A stretch of DNA of 64,000 nt from Allolobophora icterica (taxonomy: Eukaryota > Annelida > Clitellata > Crassiclitellata > Lumbricidae): the NCBI GenBank assembly GCA_963556255.1, contig OY744608.1, positions 26,977,420-27,041,419 of the forward strand, given 5' to 3'. The translations under genes were made by a program, and so were the position numbers. Numbering within the stretch: position 1 is the stretch's first letter; each line of letters starts with the position of its first letter. The notes beneath the pieces are model-generated. The model made no database searches. It was not told where the DNA came from and saw only the letters and a list, made by a program, of their open reading frames with translations. This document shows, piece by piece, positions 11,384 to 22,730 of this stretch.

Positions 11384-13014
11384 TCTGGAGCCCATTATTT
11401 CTTGATAGGTTTGCATTCTCCTGAGAATAAGTGGATGTTGCAATTACATGCACTCCGAATACACACATGTTTTGTCCTATTTAACTTTAAACCTGAATCC
11501 GCAGAGTAATATAGGTATTTGCCCACTAACACACACACACGCGCGCGCACACAAGCACCACAAACACGCACGCACGCACACACGCGTGCACGCACGCACA
11601 CACGCACAGAGTAGACCAGTAGGGGTTAATTAATAGTCTGTAGGCCTATTATAAGCTATTAGGCTAAACATACCTGATTGCGTAATCGCGCCATTGCTGC
11701 TCAGAAGTCACCGGTGTTTTCTGGCATAACCAAATAATCAGGCATCAACAATCCCGACCGCGTAGACTACATAATTTAGGCCTGTGTATTTAGGCCTTTC
11801 TAACTGGTCTGTCGTCAGTTTACACCTTTTTACGACTTACATAATTGACACAACTGAGGTCTAATAGGCCTATAAGCTGTTTGTAAGTTGTCGTAGACAC
11901 AGTCGCTTTGCGTTCCACATCCGAGCAATCCTGAGTTTAAATGTCTGTCTAGGCTACTTGAATTGCTCGTGCCTCTAAATGTGCCTAACTATTAAATAGT
12001 CTAATCAGCTGGCCTAATGGTAGGCCTATATGCGTGTATATCGTCTATTCGCGATGACTGAATCAGTTTTTTCTGCAATGTCCTAACAAAAGACTAAGTA
12101 TTGAGAAGTCAGCAGTTAAGACGTCTTTTGACTTGCATGCGTGTATATAAATTATATATAGCCTACATTTATATATAAGCTATAGCCTATGCATGTGCTT
12201 TAGCAGTTGTAGCACTTGGTCTGTTCTGATTAATACTGCACGACTGTATATCTATATTATAGCCTATACATTTTTTCGTGAATGCCATCAGGCGTGAAGA
12301 CCGCAAAGACGACCAGGCGCTTGATATAGATTTAACCATTCACTACGGTATCGCGTAGAGTTCTGGCTGTGTGAGCACGGTGTGATTTACTGTGGTCGTC
12401 ATCAGTGGGAAAGGACCTTTATATACGCAGGAACGAAATATTGTCCATGTGTTCAAAATGAGTCTTCAGTTAGGCCTAGAGATCTATAATTTATAGTCTC
12501 GACCAATAGGCCTATGGGAAATTAGTCCCATCTGTTGTGTGGAAGCCTGTTTGTCAAGGCGTGTGAGGAATATCGGTCGTAAACTCCACAGTTGTCACTG
12601 TAACTGTAATTGCAAATTTATATAGCGCCACTTCAAGAGAACTAAATCAAAGGCTCATCGAACCTGCAGACAACACAGCACTACGATAGGAAAGAAAGGT
12701 TTTCGAGCGCTTACGAAAATAAAGCAAAATAGCAGACCAAAGAAGTTCAAGTTAGAGGTTACATGCAAGCCAGCTTATAATCCAGAAAGATGGCAAGACA
12801 ACAGTAAAATTATGCTAGATAGACCTAACGGAAGTTCGGGTCGGCGGGACAACCTGAGGTCACGATCGACTATTGATGGGAGAGACCGTGATGCAAAGCG
12901 CTCTAAGCTACGATGAAGCAGTCTGCAAAGCAAGGAAGCATATTACGACCTTATATAAGCTCAACGTGTTTTCGCAATGTAGTTCATCCCGTGTGAAACT
13001 GGATATAGGAGCTA
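11384..13014. other. No gene; TAGGCCTA-rich stretch
   Basis: A mixed CA/CG repeat at 11530-11606 and a retroelement tail (ATTTATATAGCGCC) at about 12617. Five exact copies of TAGGCCTA occur between 11641 and 12515. No exon recognised. Confidence 0.5.
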
Positions 13015-13022
13015 CCCATTAG

Positions 13023-13713
13023 CATTGGCGGCGATCCCGGGGGTCGAGGGGGACAAGACCCCCTACCTTTAGGAGTGGGGGGACACCCCATGCATCGGAC
13101 CCCCCAAATTTTGAAGAAACGCCAAAAAAGGTCAACAAATGCAATTGTGTGTGAGGGCGAAAATAAGTTTTCAGTGCCTTTTTGACCATAAAAGTAGTTT
13201 TTTTAGCAGAAGTGTCCCCCAAAAATTTCAAGAATAAAAGTAATAAAATTGAATAAAAAAGGAAGAGAATGAAAAAAGTGTAAAAAAATTTAAAAATTTT
13301 GGAGATGAATTCCTAAAAAAGGTCGTTAGTCATTACGAAGGCGTGATTTTGGAAAAGAAAAAGTCACGAAAGTAAGGTTGAGGACTAAAAAAGGTCGACT
13401 TTTTTCGAAGATGAGATTGGAAATTTTTCGGCTTTTGGAAGATGAGATCGTAGAAAAGTCTACGGACGAAAATGGTCGAGACTGTAGCGCCGCGATTGGG
13501 TAGAAAGTAGTACAAAAGAGGTGAATGACTAAAAAAAGGTCATCAACTTTTTTCAGAGATGAATCTGTAGAAAAGTCATGAAGATTTTGTGGAGATGAAG
13601 GAAAAAAGTTTGTAGATTTTTTTTCGGACATCAATTCCTTAAAAAGGTCATCGACCAGACTATGGCCGACTTTGCCCACCACCCCCACCTCTCAGACAAG
13701 ATCGCCGCCACTG
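13023..13713. mobile_element. hAT-type element (691 bp), GGCGGCGATC family
   Basis: Ends CATTGGCGGCGATC and GATCGCCGCCACTG. The 8-bp duplication CCCATTAG is exact on both sides (13015-13022, 13714-13721). The interior starts with a G/C-tract subterminal region shared with the copies at 13813 and 20090, then an AT-rich AAAAAGGTC-repeated stretch. Non-coding. Confidence 0.92.
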
Positions 13714-13812
13714 CCCATTAGTCTGGTCCTGAGCGGGGGGAAGGTCATTCCAGATCGTGGACCCCACTATAGAAACGCCCCGTGTTGGGCCAAGGCAGCT
13801 ATAAGCCTGGGA

Positions 13813-14065
13813 CATGGGCGGCGATCATAGGTGGGTCGAGGGAGACAAGTCCCCACCTTTAGGAGTGGGGGGGACACACCATATATTTGAACCCCACTTT
13901 TTGAAGAAACCCCCAAAAGGTCGTCAAATTTTTTCCCAAAAATGGTTAAGAAAAATTCGACCTCTATTAATTTCAGCAGATCAGTTCAAAACTCTTTTCA
14001 CAAGATCAGTTCAACAGTGTTCCCCCCTCCCCCCACCCACCTGTGAAACAAGATCGCCGCCAGTG
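13813..14065. mobile_element. Second copy of GGCGGCGATC hAT family (left arm of composite)
   Basis: Ends CATGGGCGGCGATC and GATCGCCGCCAGTG. Left flank is GCCTGGGA (13805-13812) but right flank is CTCACACC, so it has no duplication of its own. The missing partner GCCTGGGA is found to the right of the third copy, after 20333. Confidence 0.8.
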
Positions 14066-15295
14066 CTCACACCTCACCTCTCGAATGATCTACCTGAATA
14101 ATGAAATTTTCCTTTTCTGTACCTCTTCCTATCAAAACTTAAGTCCCAAGAAATCTTATCCTATCCCATCCAGTCTGCCTTCCCACTTCTCTTCAAACAC
14201 AATCCACCAAGATAGCTTCTCAGTTTTCCTTCTCCGGTCCCTGCCATGGCAACCTGATCTGGTTTCCATAGTACATGTATCTCTGGACGGTCTCTAAACT
14301 ATCTTTAGGCTTTATATTAATATCTTATGGTCGTACGAAAAAAAAATTAAAAAATTAAAAAATGAAACAATAAAAGTGCTGGAACGACCGTACGTTATTA
14401 CATTTATAGGCTATATACATTATACAACTATGATTTTATTCAGATGCTTAGGCCTATAGTTTAAACTGATTGTAGTTAGGCGTCAGATGATATTTTCAAA
14501 AAGGCATAAATCATAAACTTTGTATAACATGTCATAATATTTTTCATAAGTTGATTGCGGACCCAGCCCGGGTCCCAAAAAAGTCGCGGTCCCCTGGGCA
14601 TTTGCCCCCTTGTCCCCCCTCTCGGCGGGCCTGGTAGTGTGCGCTTGCTCATCAAGCCTAATCTTGACGATAGCTAATCATATATACTGAGAGTTAAAAG
14701 TATATTGAGAGGAGCTACATAAATTCGCCGAATGCACGAATTATAAAAAGAATGGATAGATGAATTGGCGAATGAATGACTGAACGAGTTTTAAAAAAAG
14801 GGACGGACGGAACGAATTGACAGTTGAACGAAAGATTGAACGAATGTTGTGAAGGGATGAATGGATAGATTAATGGATGAATGACTGGTTGGATATAAAG
14901 ATACGTATTATAACTGGATAAATAAATGAATAACTGTTTTCGTTTTCGTTTTTTTTTGCACTAATGAATGAAAACATTTGCTAGAAGAATCTTTGTCAGA
15001 TTTAGGACGCCAGTCGTTTTGTTTTCGCCAGCACTAAAAGCCTCCATCAGCGTCTCGACAGAGAAGTAGGCTATAGAATTGAGTCTGACTTCCCATAACT
15101 CTTAACTGGTCACTTCTAAGTAAGAAAACTTTGCTTCACAGAAATAAAGAAGAACTTTTATTCAGCGTCTCGTTTAGTTTTTGACTATAGCGGCTGTGCT
15201 CTTGCGGCTGTCTTTTCATCGACCCCTTGTGATTTGACACCACATCTGTCTTCTTCCTTCTGATCTAGTCTTCCGTCATCCTCCTTCATATCCCT
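14066..15295. other. No gene recognised; solo hAT end
   Basis: Holds a solo hAT-like right end (TCGGCGGGCCTG, about 14621-14632) and a GAATGA/GGATGAAT-rich low-complexity stretch at 14740-14930. No exon recognised. Confidence 0.45.
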
Positions 15296-15298
15296 CAG

Positions 15299-15299
<1 letters not shown>

Positions 15300-15365
<66 letters not shown>

Positions 15366-15722
15366 ACGCACACGCACACGCACACGCACACGCACACGCA
15401 CACGCACACGCACACGCACACGCACACGCACACGCACACGCACACGCACACGCACACACACACACACACACTCACACACACCCTCATACACCCACACACA
15501 CCGACCCACACACCCACACGCACACACACACCCACACACATACACGCGCGCACACACACACAACCCCCCACACACACCCCCACCCACACACACACAACAC
15601 ACTCACACAAACACACACAAACACACACACACACAAGCCCACTCACACCCACACGCCCACCCCCGCCCCACACACACCCCCACACAAACACACCCACACC
15701 CACACACACACACACACACACA
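15300..15722. repeat. (CA)n and (CACACG)n compound microsatellite
   Basis: A CA run changes to a regular CACACG hexamer array (about 15355-15456), then to degenerate CA/CCCACA sequence. Frames across it are repeat artefacts. Confidence 0.97.
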
Positions 15723-15826
15723 TGAGACAGCGTAAGGGCTTACAGGGTTTTACGCCACGCCAGAGGCCCACCTGCCAACAAGGGCTTACGGGGTTTTACG
15801 CCGCGCCAGAGGCCCAGCAGGTCGCT

Positions 15827-15830
<4 letters not shown>
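15722..15830. repeat. Short direct duplication between two CA arrays
   Basis: Two copies of AAGGGCTTACRGGG followed by TTTTACGCCRCGCCAGAGG, about 48 bp apart, lie between the two CA-rich arrays. Origin unknown. Confidence 0.7.
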
Positions 15831-15831
<1 letters not shown>

Positions 15832-15895
<64 letters not shown>

Positions 15896-16300
15896 ACACA
15901 CATCCCACACACACACTCACCTACCCACACACACAACCACACACACACACACACACACACTCACCTACCCACACACACAACCACACACACACTCACCTAC
16001 CCACACACACAACCACACACACCCACACACACACACACACGCACAAACACACAAACACACACACCTCTACCCACACACCTACCCACACACACAACCACAC
16101 ACACACACTCACCTACCCACACACACAACCACACACACCCACACACACACACACGCACAAACACACAAACACACACACCTCTACCCACACACCTACCCAC
16201 ACACACACACACACACACACACCTCTGCCCACACGCCTACCCACACACAGACAAACACACACACACACACTCACACACACACACACACACACACACCATA
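15832..16300. repeat. Degenerate CA-rich minisatellite
   Basis: CA repeats mixed with a higher-order unit containing CTCACCTACCCACACACACA, plus a repeated CCTCTACCCACACACCTACC block of about 120 bp seen at 16021 and 16141. Confidence 0.95.
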
Positions 16301-17030
16301 CCCCACACCGACAACACAGAGCCAAGTGCAGCCGAAACCTGCATCAGAATCCTTCCCATCTCTCATCACGCGGACAACTCGCCGCCAGCAAATCCACTGC
16401 CACCTGTCGAAACACAGTAAAATAACGAAGTTTATTTATTGAACGTTACGACAGATAAATAGTATAATGAAAGGCAAGAATAAAATACAATTCTCTTTCT
16501 GGAAGGGGGGGGGGCCTATTGGTCGGCATCGCACTAACATATATCAGGAAGAAGAATGTCCCACTGTCCCACTCTAGAGTCAACCAGATCAGCTATCGTT
16601 GCGCTATTACTACTTGTGGAGACATGCAGGTGCCGCGCTTTCGTATTTCAACTCAAGCCCATTGTATCTAGGTACAGTCTTCAGCTTACATACGTGCTGG
16701 TGCATTCAGCTTCGTCCAGGAAACATTTTCAAAATGTCTTAAAATGCATTTGAATAATTATCTATATGAGTTAGATAGTCGTGCGTGAGGTAGCCGACTT
16801 AAAAGGCGCTGTAGTAAGTGGCTTATACAAAAAAGAAACAATAATGCACACATACATGCATAAATACTTCTTGGAGCACTGTATAAGCAATATGTCCTAT
16901 CTTCTTGTTGAGCCTTTCCAGAGGTATCAGTGAGCTGCGACGGACCGAACGGAGAATAAGCAGACGTCATAACTATTGTACATCAACAGAACGTTTCTTA
17001 GATGACCATCAAATATCAATGCGGAATGTT
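16300..17030. other. No gene; possible LINE 3' scrap
   Basis: At 16640-16830 the words RKHFQNVLKCI followed by TATATGAGTTAGATAG weakly resemble a LINE 3' end. Otherwise nothing is recognised. Confidence 0.3.
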
Positions 17031-17033
17031 GAA

Positions 17034-17260
17034 GTTAGAAGGAGGAGGTTGAGAAGGAGAAGGAGGAGGAGGATAAGAGGGGCAAGATGATGACGAGTAC
17101 GAGTTGAAGGAGGAAGGAGTAGGAAGGAGTAGGAGGACGGTGAGGAGGTGAAGAAGAAGGAGGAGGAGAACAAACAAGGAATAGGAGAAAGAGGAGAGGA
17201 AGGAGAAGAGAAGAGGAGGAAGAGAGAAAGAAGGAGGAGAAGACGAAGAAAAGCAGTCCC
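17034..17260. repeat. GA-rich purine tract
   Basis: Over 200 bp of GGAGGA/GAAGGA sequence, almost all purine on the plus strand. Low complexity. Confidence 0.85.
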
Positions 17261-18130
17261 TTAAGCTAGCTTGAGAGGCAGCTATGGATATGAAGCTATA
17301 GCGACTTCATTTTCTTAGCCTTAGTGTATGAGGGCGACGGCCAGTGCTCTCCCTCGCCGTCTGAATATCAGCATAGACAGCGTAGGACCGTAGGTCATAA
17401 TTGCATCTGGCGTAGAGATTATTATTTTGTTAAGGCCGGCTCTGACACAACTAAACGCTCCCGCTTGAGTAAGGTCTTCATTATATTCAGGAAAACTAAC
17501 AGTTTAAGTCTCACCATAAGGTGTGCGGTTTTCGTTCTCAGAAGTAGTAGGTTTTCGTTTTCAGGACGAGTAGAGGTCTTGTTATCATCATGATAGGTAG
17601 ATCGAACGATGGAAGACTGGAGCGATGGAGTACTGGAGCGATAGAGGACTGGAGCGATGGAGGGAAGGAGTGCTTTCACGTATCAACTCAAGCAGGATTT
17701 CGACCTTTAGCTCACATATAGGCTGCATGCTTCGGCTAAATCGCTTTATCGCACCACGGGTAAATTTTCTTCTTCCAGCGGAGTAGGAACTTTCTTCTTA
17801 CCATTGGTAAGTTTTTCCTTTCATTGGAGTACGCATTTTCTTCTTACACATAAATTATGGTTCTTTCTTTAAGAGAGCATTTTCTTCTTTCTTTGGTAAA
17901 TGTTCATCGGCCGGAATGTCAGTATCAGCTTTGCACTGGACGTGCAAATAGAAGACTCAGAAGGTGACGGTGTCTGTACACAGGAGATCTTCATATCGCC
18001 TCCATTTACAGGTTGAACACAGAATTGATCTGTTCACGATGAACAGAACTTTCCTTTTCAGGCTGATTCCTCTTCCTTCTCCCTGAGTGTCTTCTTCTTC
18101 TTCTTAGAAGATAGGACATATTGCTTTTCT
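17260..18130. other. No gene; diverged internal repeats
   Basis: Repeated TTTTCTTCTT...GGTAAGTTTT words at 17765-17890 and again near 18080-18130 look like a decayed tandem repeat. A short GGAGCGATGGAG repeat lies at 17605-17665. Confidence 0.4.
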
Positions 18131-18214
18131 TCTTACCCTATATATACGAGTGTAAGAAGAATAGTAGTTCTTTTTTCAGGTTGTGTATTTCCAGATTTCT
18201 GTCGATTAGGGGTT

Positions 18215-18400
18215 CGTTTTGCAGCTATAAAACGGACTCCCTTTGGCTGAGGAATGCAATTCCGGACGGATGGTTCCAGATTGCCGTGGGAGCACGAGAT
18301 CCGTGTCTTTTCCCACAGTGCTGATCCATCGTAAGACCGTAAGACGTGTCCCGAAGGTTTTCCTGTAGTGTTCATGAAAAGGTTCCATTCACACATTGGC
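18215..18400 (-). CDS. Possible sushi/CCP-like exon (weak)
   Basis: On the minus strand an open frame follows an AG acceptor (GATACCAG at about 18416). It contains MCEWNLFMNTTGKPSGHV, then TRISCSHGNLEPSVRNCIPQP. The C-x-G-x-x-x-P-S-V-x-x-C-x-P ending resembles the last third of a sushi (CCP) domain. The strand matches the vWA exon at 1-342, and vWA plus sushi occur together in SVEP1-like proteins. No clear donor is seen and the first cysteines do not fit well. Confidence 0.3.
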
Positions 18401-18989
18401 TTCGGATGAAACCCTGGTATCAAATCAGTTTATAGGCCTACCAGAAAAAAAACAAGTCATCGCAAAATAATGCAAAGTTATCTAAGATCATTATTAAAGT
18501 TTATTATCAGGCAACTATAGATAAGAAAAGAAGAGAAAGTGAAGTTATCTTGCCATCTTGGAGAGCCGCTATATAAGTGCTCTGAATCAGCGAATGAATC
18601 CTAACCGTATGTAAATTTACATTACCTAAACTCCATTATCTTAGGCTCTTAGCATACCTTACCCAAACATACCCCCAACTTACCGCGCATAAACGTAAAT
18701 TAGGCCTACCTGAACTTAGGGCCTGCACCCTGACTTACCTTACCGACTTGGAAACTACCGGGTACTGTTCTCGAAGTAGCGCCCGCGGTTACCTTCGACA
18801 GGTATTTAAAAGGCGTTATAGAATTTTAATTAGTCATAATACGTTACAGAGATTACATTCGTTACAGTATAGTACATTCCTAAAGGTGGAGCTTGAGCAT
18901 TGAACGACAATTTCTCACACAGCGTATGAGAGTTTATGCGATTTAGTTTCTCTCCCGTCGATATTTAAGTTACATCGATTGAGCGGATC

Positions 18990-19215
18990 GAACTAAACTA
19001 AGGTAAGACAAGCATTGTTACCCATGTTCAATTACAAAGGCAAGGTATAGGTGAGATGAGTATAGCAGGGTAAGGTAAAACTGAGGAAAGTTACAGTAAG
19101 GTAAGGTAACCTAAGTTTAGCTAAGTGAGGTAAGGTGAGGCGACATAATGTAAAGTCAGGTAAGGTGATATAGGTTAAGGCAAGGTAAAGTAAAGCAGTG
19201 CAAAGTAAGTCAATG
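18990..19215. repeat. AGGTAA-rich low-complexity stretch
   Basis: Irregular repetition of AAGGTAAGGT/GAGGTAAGGTGA over about 200 bp. A degenerate simple repeat; the many GT-AG-like words make false splice sites likely. Confidence 0.7.
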
Positions 19216-19384
19216 TATGATTATGATTAACGCTTCTCACCTCTTCTCTGTCGCCACATGGCAGTTTGCTGTAGTAGACGATTTTGGTATAGAGCAGTTT
19301 TCAGCGGATCACAGTGCATGTTCAACAGAGATTTCCTATGAGGCGATAACCGAGTCAATTTCAACTGGTCAGGTTTCAGTTCAT

Positions 19385-19572
19385 TATAAACGTTTGGTTG
19401 AGTTCATTTTCAGCGTCTGGTTGAGTTCATTTTCAGTTGGACTCTTCTTTCAACAGACGATCGAGAGTTTCTTTGAGCAGACGATCGAGTTTCTTTGAGC
19501 AGCCAATCGAGAGTTTCGTTGAGCAGACGATCGAGAGTTTCTTTGAGCAGGCGATCGAGTTTCTTTGAGGAG
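19385..19572. repeat. Tandem repeat with GACGATCGAG core
   Basis: Two GGTTGAGTTCATTTTCAG units precede about five imperfect units of CAGACGATCGAGAGTTTC followed by TTTGAG. Confidence 0.85.
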
Positions 19573-20081
19573 ACGACCCCAAACACAGCGGCCCGTCTGA
19601 ATGTTGAAACGAATGAAATTCTCTTGCGTTAGGCCTATAAGTTATAACATTGTCTAAAACTGAGCTATACATACTGAAGCGATCGAATTAAAGTAAGACA
19701 GACATTGTTACCCAAGTTCGATATAGATACTTAAGAATAATCCAGAACAGTCCTCTAAAAAACTCGACTATTCACTTAGAAATCGATAACCAAATCACGC
19801 TCGGCACCAAAGCTACTACGGATTACGGAAGTAGATAAAGACAGTTATGATGACGTCATATTGAAAAAGGAAGTAGATATTGGAAATGACGTTGCCCTAT
19901 TACTTCTGAGAAATCTATGACTCTAAGAATAGACTAAGATCTTTGTTTGAACCATCGACCTATATTGTAATACACGTCGATGGTTTAAACGGTGTGATTG
20001 ACTTGTCATGGACCCGCCTGCCATCTGCCCCAGCGCCTATCAGTTGCCCTTCAGATAGGAAACTTTTGTCTGTTTTAGACC
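19573..20081. other. No gene recognised
   Basis: Unique-looking sequence with one TAGGCCTA (about 19630). No exon or element end recognised. Confidence 0.4.
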
Positions 20082-20089
20082 TTTCTGTT

Positions 20090-20333
20090 CATGGGCGGCG
20101 GTCCCGGGAGGGTCGAGGAGGACAAGATCCCCCACCTTTAACAGTGGGGGGACAGTGGGACACGCCATACATCGGCCCCCACATTTTGGAGAAACACCAA
20201 AAGAAGGTCATCCGTGAGCGCGATAAATTTTTTTTGACCTCTTATTTGACAAGATCAGTTCAGAACTCCTTTTTGACCAGATCAGTTCCAAAATGCCCCC
20301 CCCCCCACCTGTTAAACAAGATCGCCGCCACTG
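20090..20333. mobile_element. Third copy of GGCGGCGATC hAT family (right arm of composite)
   Basis: Ends CATGGGCGGCGGTC and GATCGCCGCCACTG, same orientation as 13023 and 13813. Left flank TTTCTGTT, right flank GCCTGGGA. Contains the family-specific GGACAAGATCCCCCACC block. Confidence 0.85.
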
Positions 20334-20414
20334 GCCTGGGAACAAAAAGATCAAGCCGTTTCGCGGAGCGCAACGAGCGAGAAGAAGATGCAGATAGCGG
20401 CTTTCGCAGATAAT

Positions 20415-21125
20415 TAAGCTTAGTTCGAAAGATATTTCAGGATAGTGCTCTGCTGAAATTTGGAGATAAGGAGGAGGATCTTATAACGGTTGCGCACGGC
20501 AATAGACCGTTGAATAGAGAGCCAGTGCAGGACATCAAGCATGCAAGTACAGATATAGGCAAAGCGGGGGAGTTGAGCGATGAGCCTAGAAGAAGCATTT
20601 AGAACAGACTGAAGGGGAGAGACACTGCTTAGGGAGACCCACGAGGAGCGAGTTGCAGTAGTCAAAGCGTGAGCAGACAAACGCGTGAACTATGCCTATG
20701 GTGGTAAAGACAGAAGATGAGACCGAGCATCTGATGGCACTGAGACGCCTCAGTTGAAATAAGCAGGAGCGAGTCATGTTGGAGATACGCTCTGTGAGCG
20801 TGAGGAGGAATCAAGTGTGACACCCAAGTCGCGGACGGCGGAGGAGTAGGTGTAAGCAGGGAGTGTCTCGATTAGCAATAGAAAGTCGAGCTCATATAAA
20901 GCAAGCTGCTGCCTGGTCCCAAACCAGGTCAATTGAGTCTTAGAGGTGTTGAGGCAGAGACGGTTAGTCGACATCCAGTACTCGAACGCAGATAAGACAT
21001 TAAAAAGAGAGAAGGAGAGAGATGATCAATAGCTGCATAAATATCAGACAGCAGGGATAAGAGAGCAGTTTCGGTGGAATGGTGGCCTCTGAAGCCAGAT
21101 TGCGTGGCCGGCAAAGAACAACTTG
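20415..21125 (-). mobile_element. CR1/L2-type LINE reverse-transcriptase fragment
   Basis: Minus-strand words in order: QSGFRGHHSTETALLSLLSD (fingers/palm), LCLNTSKTQLTWFGTRQQL, VRDLGVTLDS, then RRLSAIRCSV and FDYCNSLLVGLP. This is the conserved order of the CR1/L2 RT domain. Frameshifts and the missing YADD core show it is dead. Confidence 0.9.
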
Positions 21126-21139
21126 CTCAAAGTAGGGCA

Positions 21140-21191
21140 GTAGTAGTAGTATTAGGCTATTAGCAGTTTTAGTATTAGTAGCAGCAGCAGC

Positions 21192-21245
<54 letters not shown>

Positions 21246-21275
21246 TGTTGTTGTTGTTGTTGTTGTTGTTTCTGC
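21140..21275. repeat. (AGT)n-(TTG)n compound microsatellite
   Basis: AGT/GCA units pass directly into a (TTG)n run. Confidence 0.95.
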
Positions 21276-21296
21276 TTATTAAACGACGCTGCTATG

Positions 21297-21642
21297 CAGA
21301 GGCGCGTTTACCACGCGCGCCTAGGGCCCCAAATCTCAGAAGGCCCCCAAACGAATGAAAATATTTTTTTTAATTATGAATAATAAAATGCACGTGTTTT
21401 TACTAAAATTATGTTATCAAATAACTTCACATTCCTTGAAAATATCTTCTATAACTAATTAACTATATTAACTAATCATAATTACAGCGTCAATGGCACT
21501 CACAAAAACAGTTCCAACTTCGTGGGTTTTTGCACATGATCGGCTAAACACCACCAGAGTCTCAGACTCTCAGTCTACAAGTTCAGCAGGGCCCCCAAAA
21601 ATGTTCGCGCCTAGGGCCCCGTTTTCTGTAAACGCGCCTCTG
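21297..21642. mobile_element. hAT-type MITE (346 bp)
   Basis: Ends CAGAGGCGCGTTTACC and TGTAAACGCGCCTCTG. Exact 8-bp duplication CTGCTATG (21289-21296, 21643-21650). Subterminal GCCTAGGGCCCC blocks occur at both ends; the middle is AT-rich and non-coding. Confidence 0.93.
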
Positions 21643-21650
21643 CTGCTATG

Positions 21651-22730
21651 TCATAAAAAAGATTAGCCTCGCCCTCCTTCTTTATCCAGAACAGCAGACC
21701 TGTAGGCCTAGACCTTATGGCCCGCGGGCCTTCTCTGTTGCTGGCCCGAGGCTTAAGATTTTCACTACCTGTTTCTATCCGTTCTGCAAGTTATATAACG
21801 TCGATTAGGTCCGAGATAACATTTATTTAACGGACTGCTTATTCTACTTGTCTTCTGATCATGGTGTAAGAGATAGATGCTTCTGATCTCTTGGGTCTCA
21901 TCGACCTCGACTGGTGTTGTCCAACAAACTATGATGTCATAATGTAATTATAGGCCTAAATAAGCATAATTATATGGATTCTTAGAAGCGACAAGCGATT
22001 GATGCCTTGTGCATTAGGCCTACTGCTGAGATTACCAGATGAAATATCACAGATCATAATAGACGCCTGTATAAAAGCGTAGCACAGACGACTGCTAGCA
22101 GTATACCTTCCGGGAAATAGAACTAATAAGAAAAATCATTGGATACGTAATGCACGTGATCAACATCGATGTCGTGATTGGGTACTACTGATTGATGACG
22201 TCATTTGCAAAACAAACGCCACTGATGACATAAATCCTTTGTCATGGCAACGTTGTCGACTTGTCGCTGTGTTCTTCCTTAGACGCCTGTATACAGGAGG
22301 CGTGCATGATTTTTCTAAAATTTCCGATTTTCGATTTGTTCTATACGTATTTTTTTACTGAAATGACAAGCTTGATGTCCAGACATAAAAAGATCGACAA
22401 GGTGATCGCTATTGCAAGGTTCTGTCATCGAAATATTCGAAGGAGCCGGGAGGACGGTAAGAAAAACGGACATTGTTAAAGCTGTATGATTAACTGTGAT
22501 GTCTTTCGATGGTAGCCTAATAACAGATCTTCCATCACCGAAGTAATAAATAAAGAATTAAAATGCTGTACATAAATTTGAATTAGTCTAACTACTTGCA
22601 TAAACAATGTATCTGGAGACTTTAGAGAAAGATGCCATCTTTTTCAGCGCTTCTCAGTTAATGCAGTCCCCTTTCGAAGTACTTTCTCCCTACCAGAACT
22701 TGATGTCTTAGCCAACCCAGACAGTATACC
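21651..22730. other. No gene recognised
   Basis: Unique-looking sequence with three TAGGCCTA octamers (about 21701, 21950, 22015). A 72-codon open frame at 22261-22479 has no recognisable domain. Confidence 0.4.

Larger units (their letters stand above)
13813..20333. mobile_element. Candidate composite hAT structure (6.5 kb)
   Basis: Two same-orientation copies of one element (13813-14065 and 20090-20333) flank 6 kb of other DNA. The outer flanks are the identical octamer GCCTGGGA (13805-13812 and 20334-20341). The inner flanks differ (CTCACACC and TTTCTGTT). This is what a single transposition using the outermost ends would leave. Duplication by unequal exchange is the main alternative. Confidence 0.45.

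Noticed and set aside
13326..13688. 120-codon minus-strand frame
   Set aside because: It lies inside a non-coding hAT element in a repeated AAAAAGGTC stretch; no domain.
13814..14297. Possible protein-coding frames near the second GGCGGCGATC element
   Set aside because: Frames cross element ends and show no known domain or splice sites.
15185..16420. 178- and 232-codon frames
   Set aside because: These are CA-rich simple repeats translated; both strands are open and composition is only repeat-derived.
18990..19215. Cluster of splice donors (GTAAG words)
   Set aside because: The words come from an AGGTAA-rich simple repeat, not from exons.
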